Below are positions 54,242-62,250 of a stretch of 64,000 nt of DNA, piece after piece. The position numbers and the translations under genes are program-made. The stretch is taken from contig NZ_MLBF01000003.1 of NCBI RefSeq assembly GCF_001936615.1, forward strand, positions 1 to 64,000, in the 5' to 3' direction. This DNA comes from Desulfosporosinus metallidurans (GTDB taxonomy: Bacteria > Bacillota > Desulfitobacteriia > Desulfitobacteriales > Desulfitobacteriaceae). The notes under the pieces are model-generated. The model was not told where the DNA came from and made no database searches. It was given only the letters and a program-made list of their open reading frames with translations. Numbering within the stretch: the stretch's first letter is position 1; each line of letters starts with the position of its first letter.

Positions 54242-54396
54242 GAAAACTTGGCTGGCGCCAAGCCCTAGCGAAGGCGCTGCCCTAGTTGCACTTATGCGCT
54301 GGCCAAGGATGGCCGAGTGTCCCTGTAGCCAAGACTCGAACAGGACGTTCGAGATTAGAGCGCTGCCAAGGATGGCAAAGCGCCGTGATGGCGAGA
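54242..54396. repeat. dispersed palindromic repeat, copy 2, with four hairpins
   Basis: Starts with a 24-bp block matching 27521-27544. It contains hairpins CTTGGC-TGGC-GCCAAG (54247-54262), GGCCA-AGGA-TGGCC (54301-54314), CTCGAAC-AGGAC-GTTCGAG (54335-54353) and TGCCA-AGGA-TGGCA within GCGC arms (about 54358-54382). The similar AGGA loops suggest a structured element. It lies between the fakA terminator and the sdaAB start and so is in the sdaAB leader. Confidence 0.55.
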
Positions 54397-54437
54397 AGGG
54401 ACCCACCCAAAACATAAACTTTCTAACTGGTTAAAAA

Positions 54438-54460
54438 ATCCTCCGGAAACTCCGGAGGAT
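54438..54460 (-). terminator. terminator after fakA
   Basis: Perfect 10-bp stem ATCCTCCGGA / TCCGGAGGAT with 3-nt loop, followed on the minus strand by TTTTTT. A textbook intrinsic terminator. Confidence 0.85.
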
Positions 54461-54463
54461 AAC

Positions 54464-56179
54464 CTATTCCACCCCAAAAATATAATAGTAGAGTGGTTGC
54501 CTACCGGGATGAACCTCTACTTCGACGTTCGGATTTACTTCGCTAAGCCAATTCCTAAGGCGTTCAACCTCTTCTTGTTTAGTTTCTTCGCCATAGAAAA
54601 TGGTAACCAAATCATGGGTTTGCCATTCCATTTTCTCCAAGGTTGACTGTGCAACGTCGAGTAACGATTGACCGGTAGTGACTATTACGTCCTCCACCAA
54701 CCCTAAAATATCCCCACTTGAAATATCCAACGTTCCATATTGGGAATCACGAACCGCATACGTTACTTCACCGGAATGAACTTGGCCTAGAGCAAGTTCC
54801 ATATTCTGAATGTTCGTCTCCGCTTCCCCTTCTGTATTAAAGTTCAGCAAAGCGGAAATTCCTTGGGGAATCGATTTACTCGGTATCACATAAATTTCAC
54901 GGTCCTGCACAACATCTTTAACTTGACGGGCTGCCATAATAATGTTCCCATTATTCGGTAGTATATAAACATGACGTGAAGAAATCTTCCGCACAGCTTC
55001 AGCAAGATCTTCCGTGCTGGGATTCATAGTTTGACCGCCATAAACAACTTCATCGGCACCCAAACTTTGAAATACATCTGCAATTCCTTGCCCCATGGCC
55101 ACAGCAACCACGCCGTATTCTTTCCACGGGTTACAATCCTCTTCAGTGATTGATTTATCTGGTACAGGTTCTTGACTATCCTGTTTGGTTTTCTTAGCGT
55201 GAGCCATGTTCTCATTTTGTTCTAACATATTGTGAATTTCAACAGCATGAAGTGAGCCCCACTGAATCGCATAATCCAAGATTTTACCAGGATTTTTAAC
55301 GTGAACATGAATTTTAACCACTTCAGGTGTTCCTACGACCAGCAAACTGTCCCCACGATCCGTTAAATCCTGTCGAATCTGTTCAACACGCAAATTACTT
55401 CCCTTAACCAAGAATTCAGTGCAATAAGGGAACTCTAGACTTTCAATTTGCATGAATCCTGGTTTAGTTTCATGAGACTCCTGAGTTTTCTGAACACGTG
55501 GAGCTGATGTTTTCTCCAGATTAGGCAGATTGTCCCCTACCCTCGTATCTCCCTTTAAAACAGCAATCCATCCGCCCAAAATAATGAGGAATCCTTGACC
55601 TCCAGCATCAACCACACCAGCCTGTTTTAAGGCCGGCAACAAATCCGGTGTTCTCGCAAGAGCCTCTAAACCTTTACGCTCTGCTTCTTGAAGAGTTTCG
55701 AGAAGTGATCCCCCCCCCTTGGCCTTGGTTAACGCGCCCCGCGCCGTTTCTCTCGAAACCGTTAGGATCGTACCCTCAACAGGTTTCATAACTGCTTTGT
55801 ACGCCGTATCCACCCCAGCTTGCAAAGCTTGTGCTACTTGAAGAGAATTGGCCGTTGACAATCCATCAAACCCTTTGGCAATCCCTCGTAAGAGCTGAGA
55901 AAGAATCACCCCTGAATTACCGCGAGCACCCATTAACGAGCCCATTGAAGCTGCTGTTGCCACTTCACCGATAGAATCACTCAAGATCTTTTCGGCATCC
56001 CTTGCTGCAGATTGAATCGTTAAAAACATGTTCGTTCCTGTATCTCCATCTGGAACTGGAAAAACATTTAGGGCATCAACATCATGTTTTTTTATTTCTA
56101 GGGCCCGTGCCCCTGCCACCATCATTTGTTTCCATACTTGTCCGTTAAGAACATTCATAATGTTCGTCGCTGACCTCAA
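54464..56179 (-). CDS. fakA: FakA/YloV-type fatty acid kinase (DhaL domain)
   Basis: 571 aa. The N-terminal DhaL/Dak2 nucleotide domain shows NVFPVPDGDTGTNMFLT, MGARGNSGVILSQLLRG and VDAGGQGFLIILGG; the middle and C-terminal parts match the YloV/FakA family (YCTEFLVKG, LPNNGNIIMAARQ). With a DegV-type FakB it phosphorylates exogenous fatty acids; FakB is not in the window. Start TTG 56179 behind GGGGGA. A proline-free charged insert (~305-350) is less conserved. Next to the Asp23 gene, the standard Firmicute pair. Confidence 0.88.
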   Translation of the reverse strand: MRSATNIMNVLNGQVWKQMMVAGARALEIKKHDVDALNVFPVPDGDTGTNMFLTIQSAARDAEKILSDSIGEVATAASMGSLMGARGNSGVILSQLLRGIAKGFDGLSTANSLQVAQALQAGVDTAYKAVMKPVEGTILTVSRETARGALTKAKGGGSLLETLQEAERKGLEALARTPDLLPALKQAGVVDAGGQGFLIILGGWIAVLKGDTRVGDNLPNLEKTSAPRVQKTQESHETKPGFMQIESLEFPYCTEFLVKGSNLRVEQIRQDLTDRGDSLLVVGTPEVVKIHVHVKNPGKILDYAIQWGSLHAVEIHNMLEQNENMAHAKKTKQDSQEPVPDKSITEEDCNPWKEYGVVAVAMGQGIADVFQSLGADEVVYGGQTMNPSTEDLAEAVRKISSRHVYILPNNGNIIMAARQVKDVVQDREIYVIPSKSIPQGISALLNFNTEGEAETNIQNMELALGQVHSGEVTYAVRDSQYGTLDISSGDILGLVEDVIVTTGQSLLDVAQSTLEKMEWQTHDLVTIFYGEETKQEEVERLRNWLSEVNPNVEVEVHPGRQPLYYYIFGVE

Positions 56180-56204
56180 AACCGAATCCCCCTACTCTTT
56201 TGCA

Positions 56205-56561
56205 CTACTCTAAAATGCGAACTCCTTGAACGTTCACATTCACTTGGGATACGTTTAATCCCGTAAGTTTCTCCGTGGTATAACGAACGCGTTCCATAAC
56301 ATTAGCCGCCACTTCAGAAATCCTAACACCATATCCAACAACAATATGGAGATCAATAACGAGTTCATTGTCTTTTATGGTAACCACCACACCACGAGCC
56401 AAATTTTCCCGTCTCAGCAGATCCACAAAACCATCGGTTATTTTGCGTGAGGCCATGCCCACCAATCCGTAACATTCAACAGCTGCAGCACCCGCAATCG
56501 TAGAAATGACTTCTTCAGAAATATCAATTTTACCTAAACTATTAATAATTTCTTTTCCCAT
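56205..56561 (-). CDS. yloU: Asp23/Gls24 family envelope stress protein
   Basis: 118 aa of the Asp23/DUF322 family: VISTIAGAAAVECYGLVGMA and the repeated beta-rich VVTIKDNELVIDLHIVVGYGVRISEVAANVMERVRYTTEKLTG pattern near its end. In staphylococci Asp23 coats the membrane; the fakA-linked copy is of unknown function. Its own promoter lies at 56603-56631. Confidence 0.92.
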   Translation of the reverse strand: MGKEIINSLGKIDISEEVISTIAGAAAVECYGLVGMASRKITDGFVDLLRRENLARGVVVTIKDNELVIDLHIVVGYGVRISEVAANVMERVRYTTEKLTGLNVSQVNVNVQGVRILE

Positions 56562-56602
56562 AAAAAGGATCCACTCCTTCCAGCATCGTCCACATTGAAA
56601 CT

Positions 56603-56631
56603 ATTCTATCAAGTAAATGAAAAATGTTCAA
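56603..56631 (-). promoter_or_regulatory. sigma-A promoter for yloU-fakA
   Basis: Minus-strand TTGAAC (56626-56631), 17-bp spacer, TAGAAT (56603-56608), about 40 nt before the yloU ATG. Confidence 0.65.
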
Positions 56632-56707
56632 AGAAAACTTTAAATATCTTGCTAACACCCGCTAAAACTGTTTTCATAATTTAGCATTAAGAAAATTAGA
56701 GGATACC

Positions 56708-56736
56708 TTGCCAACCCGTAAGACTTTTGATAGAAT
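56708..56736 (+). promoter_or_regulatory. sigma-A promoter for rpmB
   Basis: TTGCCA (56708-56713), 17-bp spacer, TAGAAT (56731-56736), followed ~25 nt later by AAAGGAGG and the rpmB ATG. Divergent from the yloU promoter. Confidence 0.65.
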
Positions 56737-56775
56737 ATAGCAGTGTCATTTCGGTGGCAAAGGAGGTTTTAAAGC

Positions 56776-56967
56776 ATGGCTAATGTTTGTGCAGTATGCG
56801 CCAAAGGAGTAAAAACCGGATTTCAAGTCAGCCACTCTCATATACGGTCAAAGCGAACTTGGAAACCCAACTTGCAAAGCGTTCATGCAATTGTCAACGG
56901 TACTCCCGCCCGGATCAAAGTTTGTACCCGATGCTTACGTTCCGGCAAAGTTCAGCGCGCTAGCTAA
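56776..56967 (+). CDS. rpmB: 50S ribosomal protein L28
   Basis: 63 aa, MANVCAVCAKGVKTGFQVSHS with RTWKPNLQSVHA. Four Cys (C5, C8 and the late CTRC) mark the zinc-binding form. Single-gene unit with its own promoter and terminator, divergent from yloU-fakA, the classical Firmicute arrangement. Confidence 0.96.
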   Translation: MANVCAVCAKGVKTGFQVSHSHIRSKRTWKPNLQSVHAIVNGTPARIKVCTRCLRSGKVQRAS

Positions 56968-56973
56968 TGAATC

Positions 56974-57002
56974 AAAAGCCCGACAGTTTGTCGGGCTTTT
57001 TT
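56974..57002 (+). terminator. terminator after rpmB
   Basis: AAAGCCCGACA / TGTCGGGCTTT with a 2-4 nt loop and six T. It starts just after the rpmB stop. Confidence 0.88.
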
Positions 57003-57036
57003 CATTTTACCCTAAGGTTTTGCCACGTCTCCCACA

Positions 57037-57069
57037 ATCAAGCGCAATAGCGACGGTGCTGCGGGTGAG
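57037..57069. repeat. dispersed repeat next to hslO, copy 1
   Basis: 33 bp (ATCAAGCGCAATAGCGACGG onward) that match 58167-58199 with four differences, in the same orientation. A weaker match extends left to a shared GCCACG. The two copies flank hslO. Confidence 0.55.
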
Positions 57070-57092
57070 TGGAGCAACATTACACAGCCCGT

Positions 57093-57974
57093 CTACATTT
57101 CGGCCTGATCCGAAATTTGTTGAAGCTCTTCCACATTAAATAAATAATGTTCGTTACAAAAATGGCAAACCATCTCGGCTTTCCCGTCTGAGATTAGGTC
57201 TGCTATTTCTTTTTTGCCTAACGATACTAAGGTATCCGTCAGACGTGACTTAGAACACGAACAAGAAAACTTTGCCACCCGTCGTTCCAAGACATGATAA
57301 GGAATTTGTCCCATTAGACTGCCGATCAACTCCTCCATATTTCCGCTCTGAGCGACCAGTTCGCTGATTCCTACCCCTAACTGTCCGAGCCGACTTTCAA
57401 TGGCTTGTATATCCTCTTCTGTCGCTCCAGGTAACGGTTGAATCAAAAGCCCACCCGCTCCAGCCACATGATAGTCCTTTTCGACCAGTACCCCAAGCAG
57501 CAAAGCCGAAGGAATCTGTTCAGACGTCAGCAAATAATGCACAAGATCTTCCGCAATCTCACCACTGACCAGCGGGACCATTCCCGTATAAACTTCACCA
57601 TTTTGCAAACTACGGCTCACCGCCAACTCACCAGAGCCAACTGCAGTAGCTACATCCAGTTTCCCCGAAGCCTTTAACGGCAAATCCACCAAAGGTTCCC
57701 CCACATACCCCCGAACTTCACCCTGCGGATTACCCACGGCCACAACACCATCTAACGGACCGTCTGCCAACAATCGCAATGTGATCGATTCTTCTCCCTT
57801 AAGTGAACTAGCCAAAATAAGAGTCCCAGTCATCAACCGCCCCAAAGCCGCCGTAGCAACCGGCGACATCCCATGACGCCGGTGGGCCTCCTCAACCGTA
57901 TCCGTCGTCCTAGCCACAACCCAACGCGCCCGACCCTTAAGCATCGTTCCAATCCATAATTCATCCTGTTGCAT
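57093..57974 (-). CDS. hslO: redox-regulated chaperone Hsp33
   Basis: 293 aa from ATG 57974 (AAAAGGAAG 7 nt upstream). Holdase switched on by oxidation: the zinc/redox centre is CSC...CHFC (FSCSCSKSRL and MVCHFCNEHY). Conserved core: SLKGEESITLRLLADGPLDGVVAVGN and GYVGEP. Convergent with rpmB. Confidence 0.95.
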   Translation of the reverse strand: MQQDELWIGTMLKGRARWVVARTTDTVEEAHRRHGMSPVATAALGRLMTGTLILASSLKGEESITLRLLADGPLDGVVAVGNPQGEVRGYVGEPLVDLPLKASGKLDVATAVGSGELAVSRSLQNGEVYTGMVPLVSGEIAEDLVHYLLTSEQIPSALLLGVLVEKDYHVAGAGGLLIQPLPGATEEDIQAIESRLGQLGVGISELVAQSGNMEELIGSLMGQIPYHVLERRVAKFSCSCSKSRLTDTLVSLGKKEIADLISDGKAEMVCHFCNEHYLFNVEELQQISDQAEM

Positions 57975-57995
57975 AAATCGTCTTCCTTTTATCAA

Positions 57996-58214
57996 AATCT
58001 TATTATTCTATCTGTCATCTGTCCAAAAACACAAAGCGTCAACAGTGCAGTTGAGAGCGGAGCGAACCCATCCGACAGAGTCACGTCAACCGCGCTTAGA
58101 CTCTGCGTCAACACAGCAGTGGATCACTTATGACGCTACCCAGAGGTTCGCCACGCTCACCTCGTGATCAAGCGTGATAGCGACGGCGCTGTGGGTGAGC
58201 AAAGAAACTTCACT
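57996..58214. repeat. hslO-thiN gap with dispersed repeat copy 2 (58167-58199)
   Basis: A 220-bp non-coding gap rich in GCGTCAAC- and GTGATCAAGCGTGATAGC-type words. Copy 2 of the hslO-flanking repeat is at 58167-58199. Several short inverted words (for example GAGGTTCGCC and GGCG) suggest a structured dispersed element. No coding frame is credible. Confidence 0.45.
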
Positions 58215-58871
58215 TCATCCCGTCGACCCGGGCAAGACCACTAAAACCCACCCCTCGTGAACCTCGGCCACAGCTTTCTCCCCAAGAAACACATTGCTAA
58301 TCCCGCGCGGCGATTCCTGAAGCAGGACACCATGTTGAAGTGGATAATACAACCCTTCCGTCGTAACCACCGCTCGATCTGACAAGGCGATCAAAGATAC
58401 TTCCTGCCCTTGTGACCCCGTTATCTCTTCGCGACCTTGCAGAATCCACATCTCATGCTCAGGGTCAACTAAGCGGACCCTATACCCTTTGCGGGCGTAT
58501 GCGAGCATCAGAGCTAAATTACCCAAGAAATGATCAATTCGTTTACCAGTCGCACCATATAGCCAAATATCCCGTTCACCAACAAATCTGGCCTGTTCCT
58601 CAGCCCTAGAAAGTGCCAATTCAAGATCCGTTTCATCTTTTTCGCAAGGAAAACGCTCAATGGCGCAACCCATTTTTTTACATTGATATAGATTTTCAAC
58701 TAAAATCGAGTCCAAGTCTCCGATTAAAAGGTCGGGCATACGTCCCGATAAAGCGGCATTGTTTGCGCCCCCATCCGCACATATTAGGAAATCGACCTCT
58801 TTAAGGACTTGTTCTCCCCAAACTGAATCCCAAGAACCATTAGCAAGTACTGCAATCTTCCTTTTACTCAC
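58215..58871 (-). CDS. thiN: thiamine pyrophosphokinase
   Basis: 218 aa, transfers pyrophosphate from ATP to thiamine. DFLICADGGANNAALSG, LLIGDLDSI, CEKDETDLELAL and LYGATGKRIDHFLGNLALM are family motifs; the C-terminal beta-domain binds thiamine. Overlaps the rpe 3' end by 8 bp, in the standard rsgA-rpe-thiN order. Confidence 0.94.
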   Translation of the reverse strand: MSKRKIAVLANGSWDSVWGEQVLKEVDFLICADGGANNAALSGRMPDLLIGDLDSILVENLYQCKKMGCAIERFPCEKDETDLELALSRAEEQARFVGERDIWLYGATGKRIDHFLGNLALMLAYARKGYRVRLVDPEHEMWILQGREEITGSQGQEVSLIALSDRAVVTTEGLYYPLQHGVLLQESPRGISNVFLGEKAVAEVHEGWVLVVLPGSTG

Positions 58872-59532
58872 TCTTCATCGAACCTGCTGCTTGCCGCAGC
58901 TTTTTCACCGCTTGTTTGGGATCAGGCTGAGCAAAAACAGCGCCCCCTGCCACCAAAATATGAGCTCCTGCTTTTGCAACCACAGGCGCCGTCTCCTGAT
59001 TAATTCCCCCGTCCACCTCAATCAAACAATTAAACTTCTTTTGTTCAAGATGCTGATGGAGGACTTGGATTTTCGGAATAACATTGGAAATAAATTTTTG
59101 TCCCCCAAAGCCAGGGTTGACTGTCATCAACAGGACCATATCTAAATCTTCGAGAATATACTTGATGCCATCCAATGGAGTCGCAGGATTGAGAGCAATT
59201 CCAGCGGTCATCCCTTGTTCTTTAATCTGTTGAATAACACGGTGCGCGTGACGGGACGTCTCTAAATGAAAGGTGATATGATCAGCCCCAGCAGCAGCAA
59301 AATCCGCAATAAAACGCTCCGGTTCTTCAACCATAAGATGAATGTCGAAACGCATATGGGAGTGCGCCCTGATCGATTGAACCAGAGCGGGTCCAAAGGT
59401 AAGATTAGGGACAAAGTGCCCATCCATGACATCAATATGTAAGACTTCCGCGCCAGCGTCCTCAACTAAACGCACCTGATCTCCTAGACGAGAGAAATCA
59501 GCGGATAAAATAGAAGGGGCAATCTGAATCAC
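58864..59532 (-). CDS. rpe: ribulose-phosphate 3-epimerase
   Basis: 222 aa from GTG 59532 (GAGGAGAT 6-7 nt upstream). TIM barrel of the pentose phosphate pathway: IAPSILSADFSRLGDQV, HIDVMDGHFVPNLTFGP, MTVNPGFGGQKFI and EVDGGINQETA with the metal-binding His and Asp. Directly follows the rsgA stop. Confidence 0.96.
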   Translation of the reverse strand: MIQIAPSILSADFSRLGDQVRLVEDAGAEVLHIDVMDGHFVPNLTFGPALVQSIRAHSHMRFDIHLMVEEPERFIADFAAAGADHITFHLETSRHAHRVIQQIKEQGMTAGIALNPATPLDGIKYILEDLDMVLLMTVNPGFGGQKFISNVIPKIQVLHQHLEQKKFNCLIEVDGGINQETAPVVAKAGAHILVAGGAVFAQPDPKQAVKKLRQAAGSMKSE

Positions 59533-59533
59533 T

Positions 59534-60427
59534 TTAATATCTCCTCTCAGCTTCAATGACTTCTTGTAGGAATATTCGATAGTGTTCGTAACGAGAAGCG
59601 GAAATTTCTCCGCTTTCTAAGGCTGCTTTAATCGCACAATCCGGTTCTTTATCATGGAGGCAACTGTTAAACCGGCACTGTTGACGACGTTCATTAAATT
59701 CCGGAAAAAAGTCCGTTAATTCCGCACGTTTAATATTAGGTAAAAAAAGGGAAGAAAATCCCGGTGTATCCGCCACCAACCCCCCGGCACAAACCATCAA
59801 CTCAACATGACGAGTGGTGTGGCGACCTCGCTTAGACTTTGTGCTTATTTCCCCTACTTTTAATTCTTTTCCTGGAGATAGAGCATTGAAGAGACTAGAT
59901 TTCCCAGAACCAGACGGCCCCGCCAGCACACTGACCTTGTCCGCTAACTGGAGTTTAACTTCATCTATTCCCTGCCCAGTTTCGTTGGAGACTTCAAACA
60001 CAGTGTATCCTATTTTGCGGTAGACATCCGTAATTGTATGTTCCTCAAAGCCGATAATTGTTGATGTGGTTTCATTGAATTTATCTAGCTTGGTGAAAAC
60101 AATGATGGGTTCGATTTCCGCGACCGTCACTTGGATCAAGAGCCGATCTAGAAGATTAAGATCAGGCTTAGGGGAAGTCAAGGCAAAAACCAGAAGGGCC
60201 AGGTCCACATTGGCAATCGCCGGACGGGTCAAAGCGTTGCGTCGTGGCTCTACCCCCTCAATCGTCGCCTTGTTATCCTCTTTCGGTAGAATTTTCACTC
60301 GATCTCCGGGCAAAAAATCTTGGTCTTTAATACGAAAGCGACCGCGCAGGGAACAATCCCACACTCGGTCTTCCGCATAGACATAATAAAATCCGCCGTA
60401 TCCTTTGAGCAAAACTCCTTCGGTCAT
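59534..60427 (-). CDS. rsgA: ribosome small-subunit GTPase RsgA
   Basis: 297 aa. OB fold, then a circularly permuted GTPase: TKLD (G4) precedes the P-loop GPSGSGKSSLFNAL and DTPGFSSL. A C-terminal zinc motif CRFNSCLHDKEPDCAIKAAL follows. Checks late 30S assembly. In Bacillus it is a substrate of PrkC, which is encoded just upstream. Confidence 0.96.
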   Translation of the reverse strand: MTEGVLLKGYGGFYYVYAEDRVWDCSLRGRFRIKDQDFLPGDRVKILPKEDNKATIEGVEPRRNALTRPAIANVDLALLVFALTSPKPDLNLLDRLLIQVTVAEIEPIIVFTKLDKFNETTSTIIGFEEHTITDVYRKIGYTVFEVSNETGQGIDEVKLQLADKVSVLAGPSGSGKSSLFNALSPGKELKVGEISTKSKRGRHTTRHVELMVCAGGLVADTPGFSSLFLPNIKRAELTDFFPEFNERRQQCRFNSCLHDKEPDCAIKAALESGEISASRYEHYRIFLQEVIEAERRY

Positions 60428-60465
60428 AGCTTTTCCTCACTAATCATCTTATGTGTGATGATCAT

Positions 60466-62250
60466 TTATTTGATTTTACCTTTACCATGGGATTTCCCGT
60501 TCTTCGAGGGAATACCAAGGATTTGAGCAATGATTGCAGCTTGCTGCTCAATTCCTTGGGCGAGCGGTCCAGGCCCACGTGAAACAACCATCGTAACTTG
60601 ATCTCCTTGATGAAGAGCTTCTCCTGGATTAGGAGTCGTGCTCATCACCACATCTACCGGGGAAGTCGTCGAATCCTGGGTTTCAACCAGAACAACTAAT
60701 TTGTTCTGTTCCAATATTGCCTTGGCCTCAGAGGATGTCTTGCCGATGACATAAGGCATGTTGATCGTTACAAATTGAGGCCCAGCACTCAGGATCAAAT
60801 GAATATCCCCGTTTTTCGGCCAAGTAGCATTCGGCGCAGGATCCTGTCCAACCACATAATCTTTAGGCACAGTATCACTTGCTTTGGTATCAGAAGTTAT
60901 CTTGCCTGTAAATCCTGCATTCTGTATCAAGTTCACAGCATCTACTTTGGACATCTGTCCAGTAGTCACATCAGGGAATTTCCCCGTATCTGAGCCTTTA
61001 CTAACTACGACTTGAATCTCCCGATCGACTTTCACCACGACATCTGCTTTCGGATTCTGATCGACAATACGATCCTTCTCGACCTTATCGCTGAACTCAT
61101 AGGTAACATCCGGACTGAGCCTCAGTTTGGCCTGTTTTATATAGTCCCCTGCCACAGGAACTGTCTGCCCGACTAAATTAGGAACTTTTGTTGTTCCTAC
61201 TGAAATATAACTCTTCACTGCCCACGCCATCCCTCCCCCAATCAAGAGGAATAGAAGCACTATTCCACCCACCATCCAACGCTTGCGTTTCTGATTTTCT
61301 ATAGTTCTTGGAGGAGGATTCTTTCCTGATAAAGGATCTTTGGCAACAATCGGTGCCAGAACCTTGCTCATTCCTTTGTGAGTCTGAGTCGCTTCAGGAT
61401 CTACGGATTCGAAGTTTTCCAAGCGTGCAATCGGCCTGCCTGCCTGAATGTGGTTTAGATCTTCCAACAGGTCTTTAGCCGACAAATATCTCTTCTCCAG
61501 TGACTTAGAGATCGCACGCATGATGACTGCTTCGAATTCCTTTTCGATTCGAGGATTTAGTTTGCTAGGCGGCACGGGCTGTTCCTGCAGGTGTTTAAGC
61601 GCTATGGCAATAGGAGTTTCACCATCATAAGGAACTTTGCCCGTGAGCAATTCATAGAGAACAATTCCTAAAGAATAAATGTCTGATTGTTCATTACTTT
61701 GAAGTCCCTTAGCTTGCTCGGGCGATAAATAATGAACCGAACCTATAATATCTCCAGTATGGGTCACAGTAGCCGAAGATACTGCCCGTGCTATACCGAA
61801 ATCCGTGACCTTCGCACGCCCATCCGCTGTCACCAAAATATTATGGGGTTTAATGTCCCTATGAATAATGTGATGTTCATGAGCATTTTGTATAGCACTT
61901 GTAATTTGCCGAGCCAGGTTGATGGATTGGTCTGTGGACAGCGGAGCATAATCACGAATAATTTCTTTGAGATTACGCCCTTCAACGTACTCCATTACGA
62001 TATATTCAGTATCCCCATCTTTACCAACATCATAAATCGAAACTATGTTGGGATGAGACAAACTCGCTGCAGACTGGGCTTCCCTCCGAAAACGACGAAT
62101 AAAGTCTTCATCTGCAATAAACTGTTCTCGAAGCACCTTGATGGTTACAACACGGTTCAGCAAAATATCCTTAGCTTTGTAGACAATCGCCATGCCACCG
62201 GCACCAATTCGCTCCAAAACCTCATATCGTCCTCCGAAGATTTTACTCAC
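60466..62250 (-). CDS. prkC: Ser/Thr protein kinase with PASTA domains
   Basis: 594 aa from GTG 62250 (AGAAGGTGG 6 nt upstream), sharing one base with the PBP stop. Kinase domain: G-loop IGAGGMAIVYKAKD, K38 in VTIKVL, catalytic HRDIKPHN (D132) and DFGIAR (D150). One membrane helix (~325-345) follows a basic linker, then three PASTA repeats (KVPNLVGQTV, FPDVTTGQMS, MPYVIGKTSS) that bind muropeptides outside. Triggers spore germination and controls wall growth in Bacillus. A matching PP2C phosphatase is expected upstream, outside the window. Confidence 0.96.
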   Translation of the reverse strand: MSKIFGGRYEVLERIGAGGMAIVYKAKDILLNRVVTIKVLREQFIADEDFIRRFRREAQSAASLSHPNIVSIYDVGKDGDTEYIVMEYVEGRNLKEIIRDYAPLSTDQSINLARQITSAIQNAHEHHIIHRDIKPHNILVTADGRAKVTDFGIARAVSSATVTHTGDIIGSVHYLSPEQAKGLQSNEQSDIYSLGIVLYELLTGKVPYDGETPIAIALKHLQEQPVPPSKLNPRIEKEFEAVIMRAISKSLEKRYLSAKDLLEDLNHIQAGRPIARLENFESVDPEATQTHKGMSKVLAPIVAKDPLSGKNPPPRTIENQKRKRWMVGGIVLLFLLIGGGMAWAVKSYISVGTTKVPNLVGQTVPVAGDYIKQAKLRLSPDVTYEFSDKVEKDRIVDQNPKADVVVKVDREIQVVVSKGSDTGKFPDVTTGQMSKVDAVNLIQNAGFTGKITSDTKASDTVPKDYVVGQDPAPNATWPKNGDIHLILSAGPQFVTINMPYVIGKTSSEAKAILEQNKLVVLVETQDSTTSPVDVVMSTTPNPGEALHQGDQVTMVVSRGPGPLAQGIEQQAAIIAQILGIPSKNGKSHGKGKIK

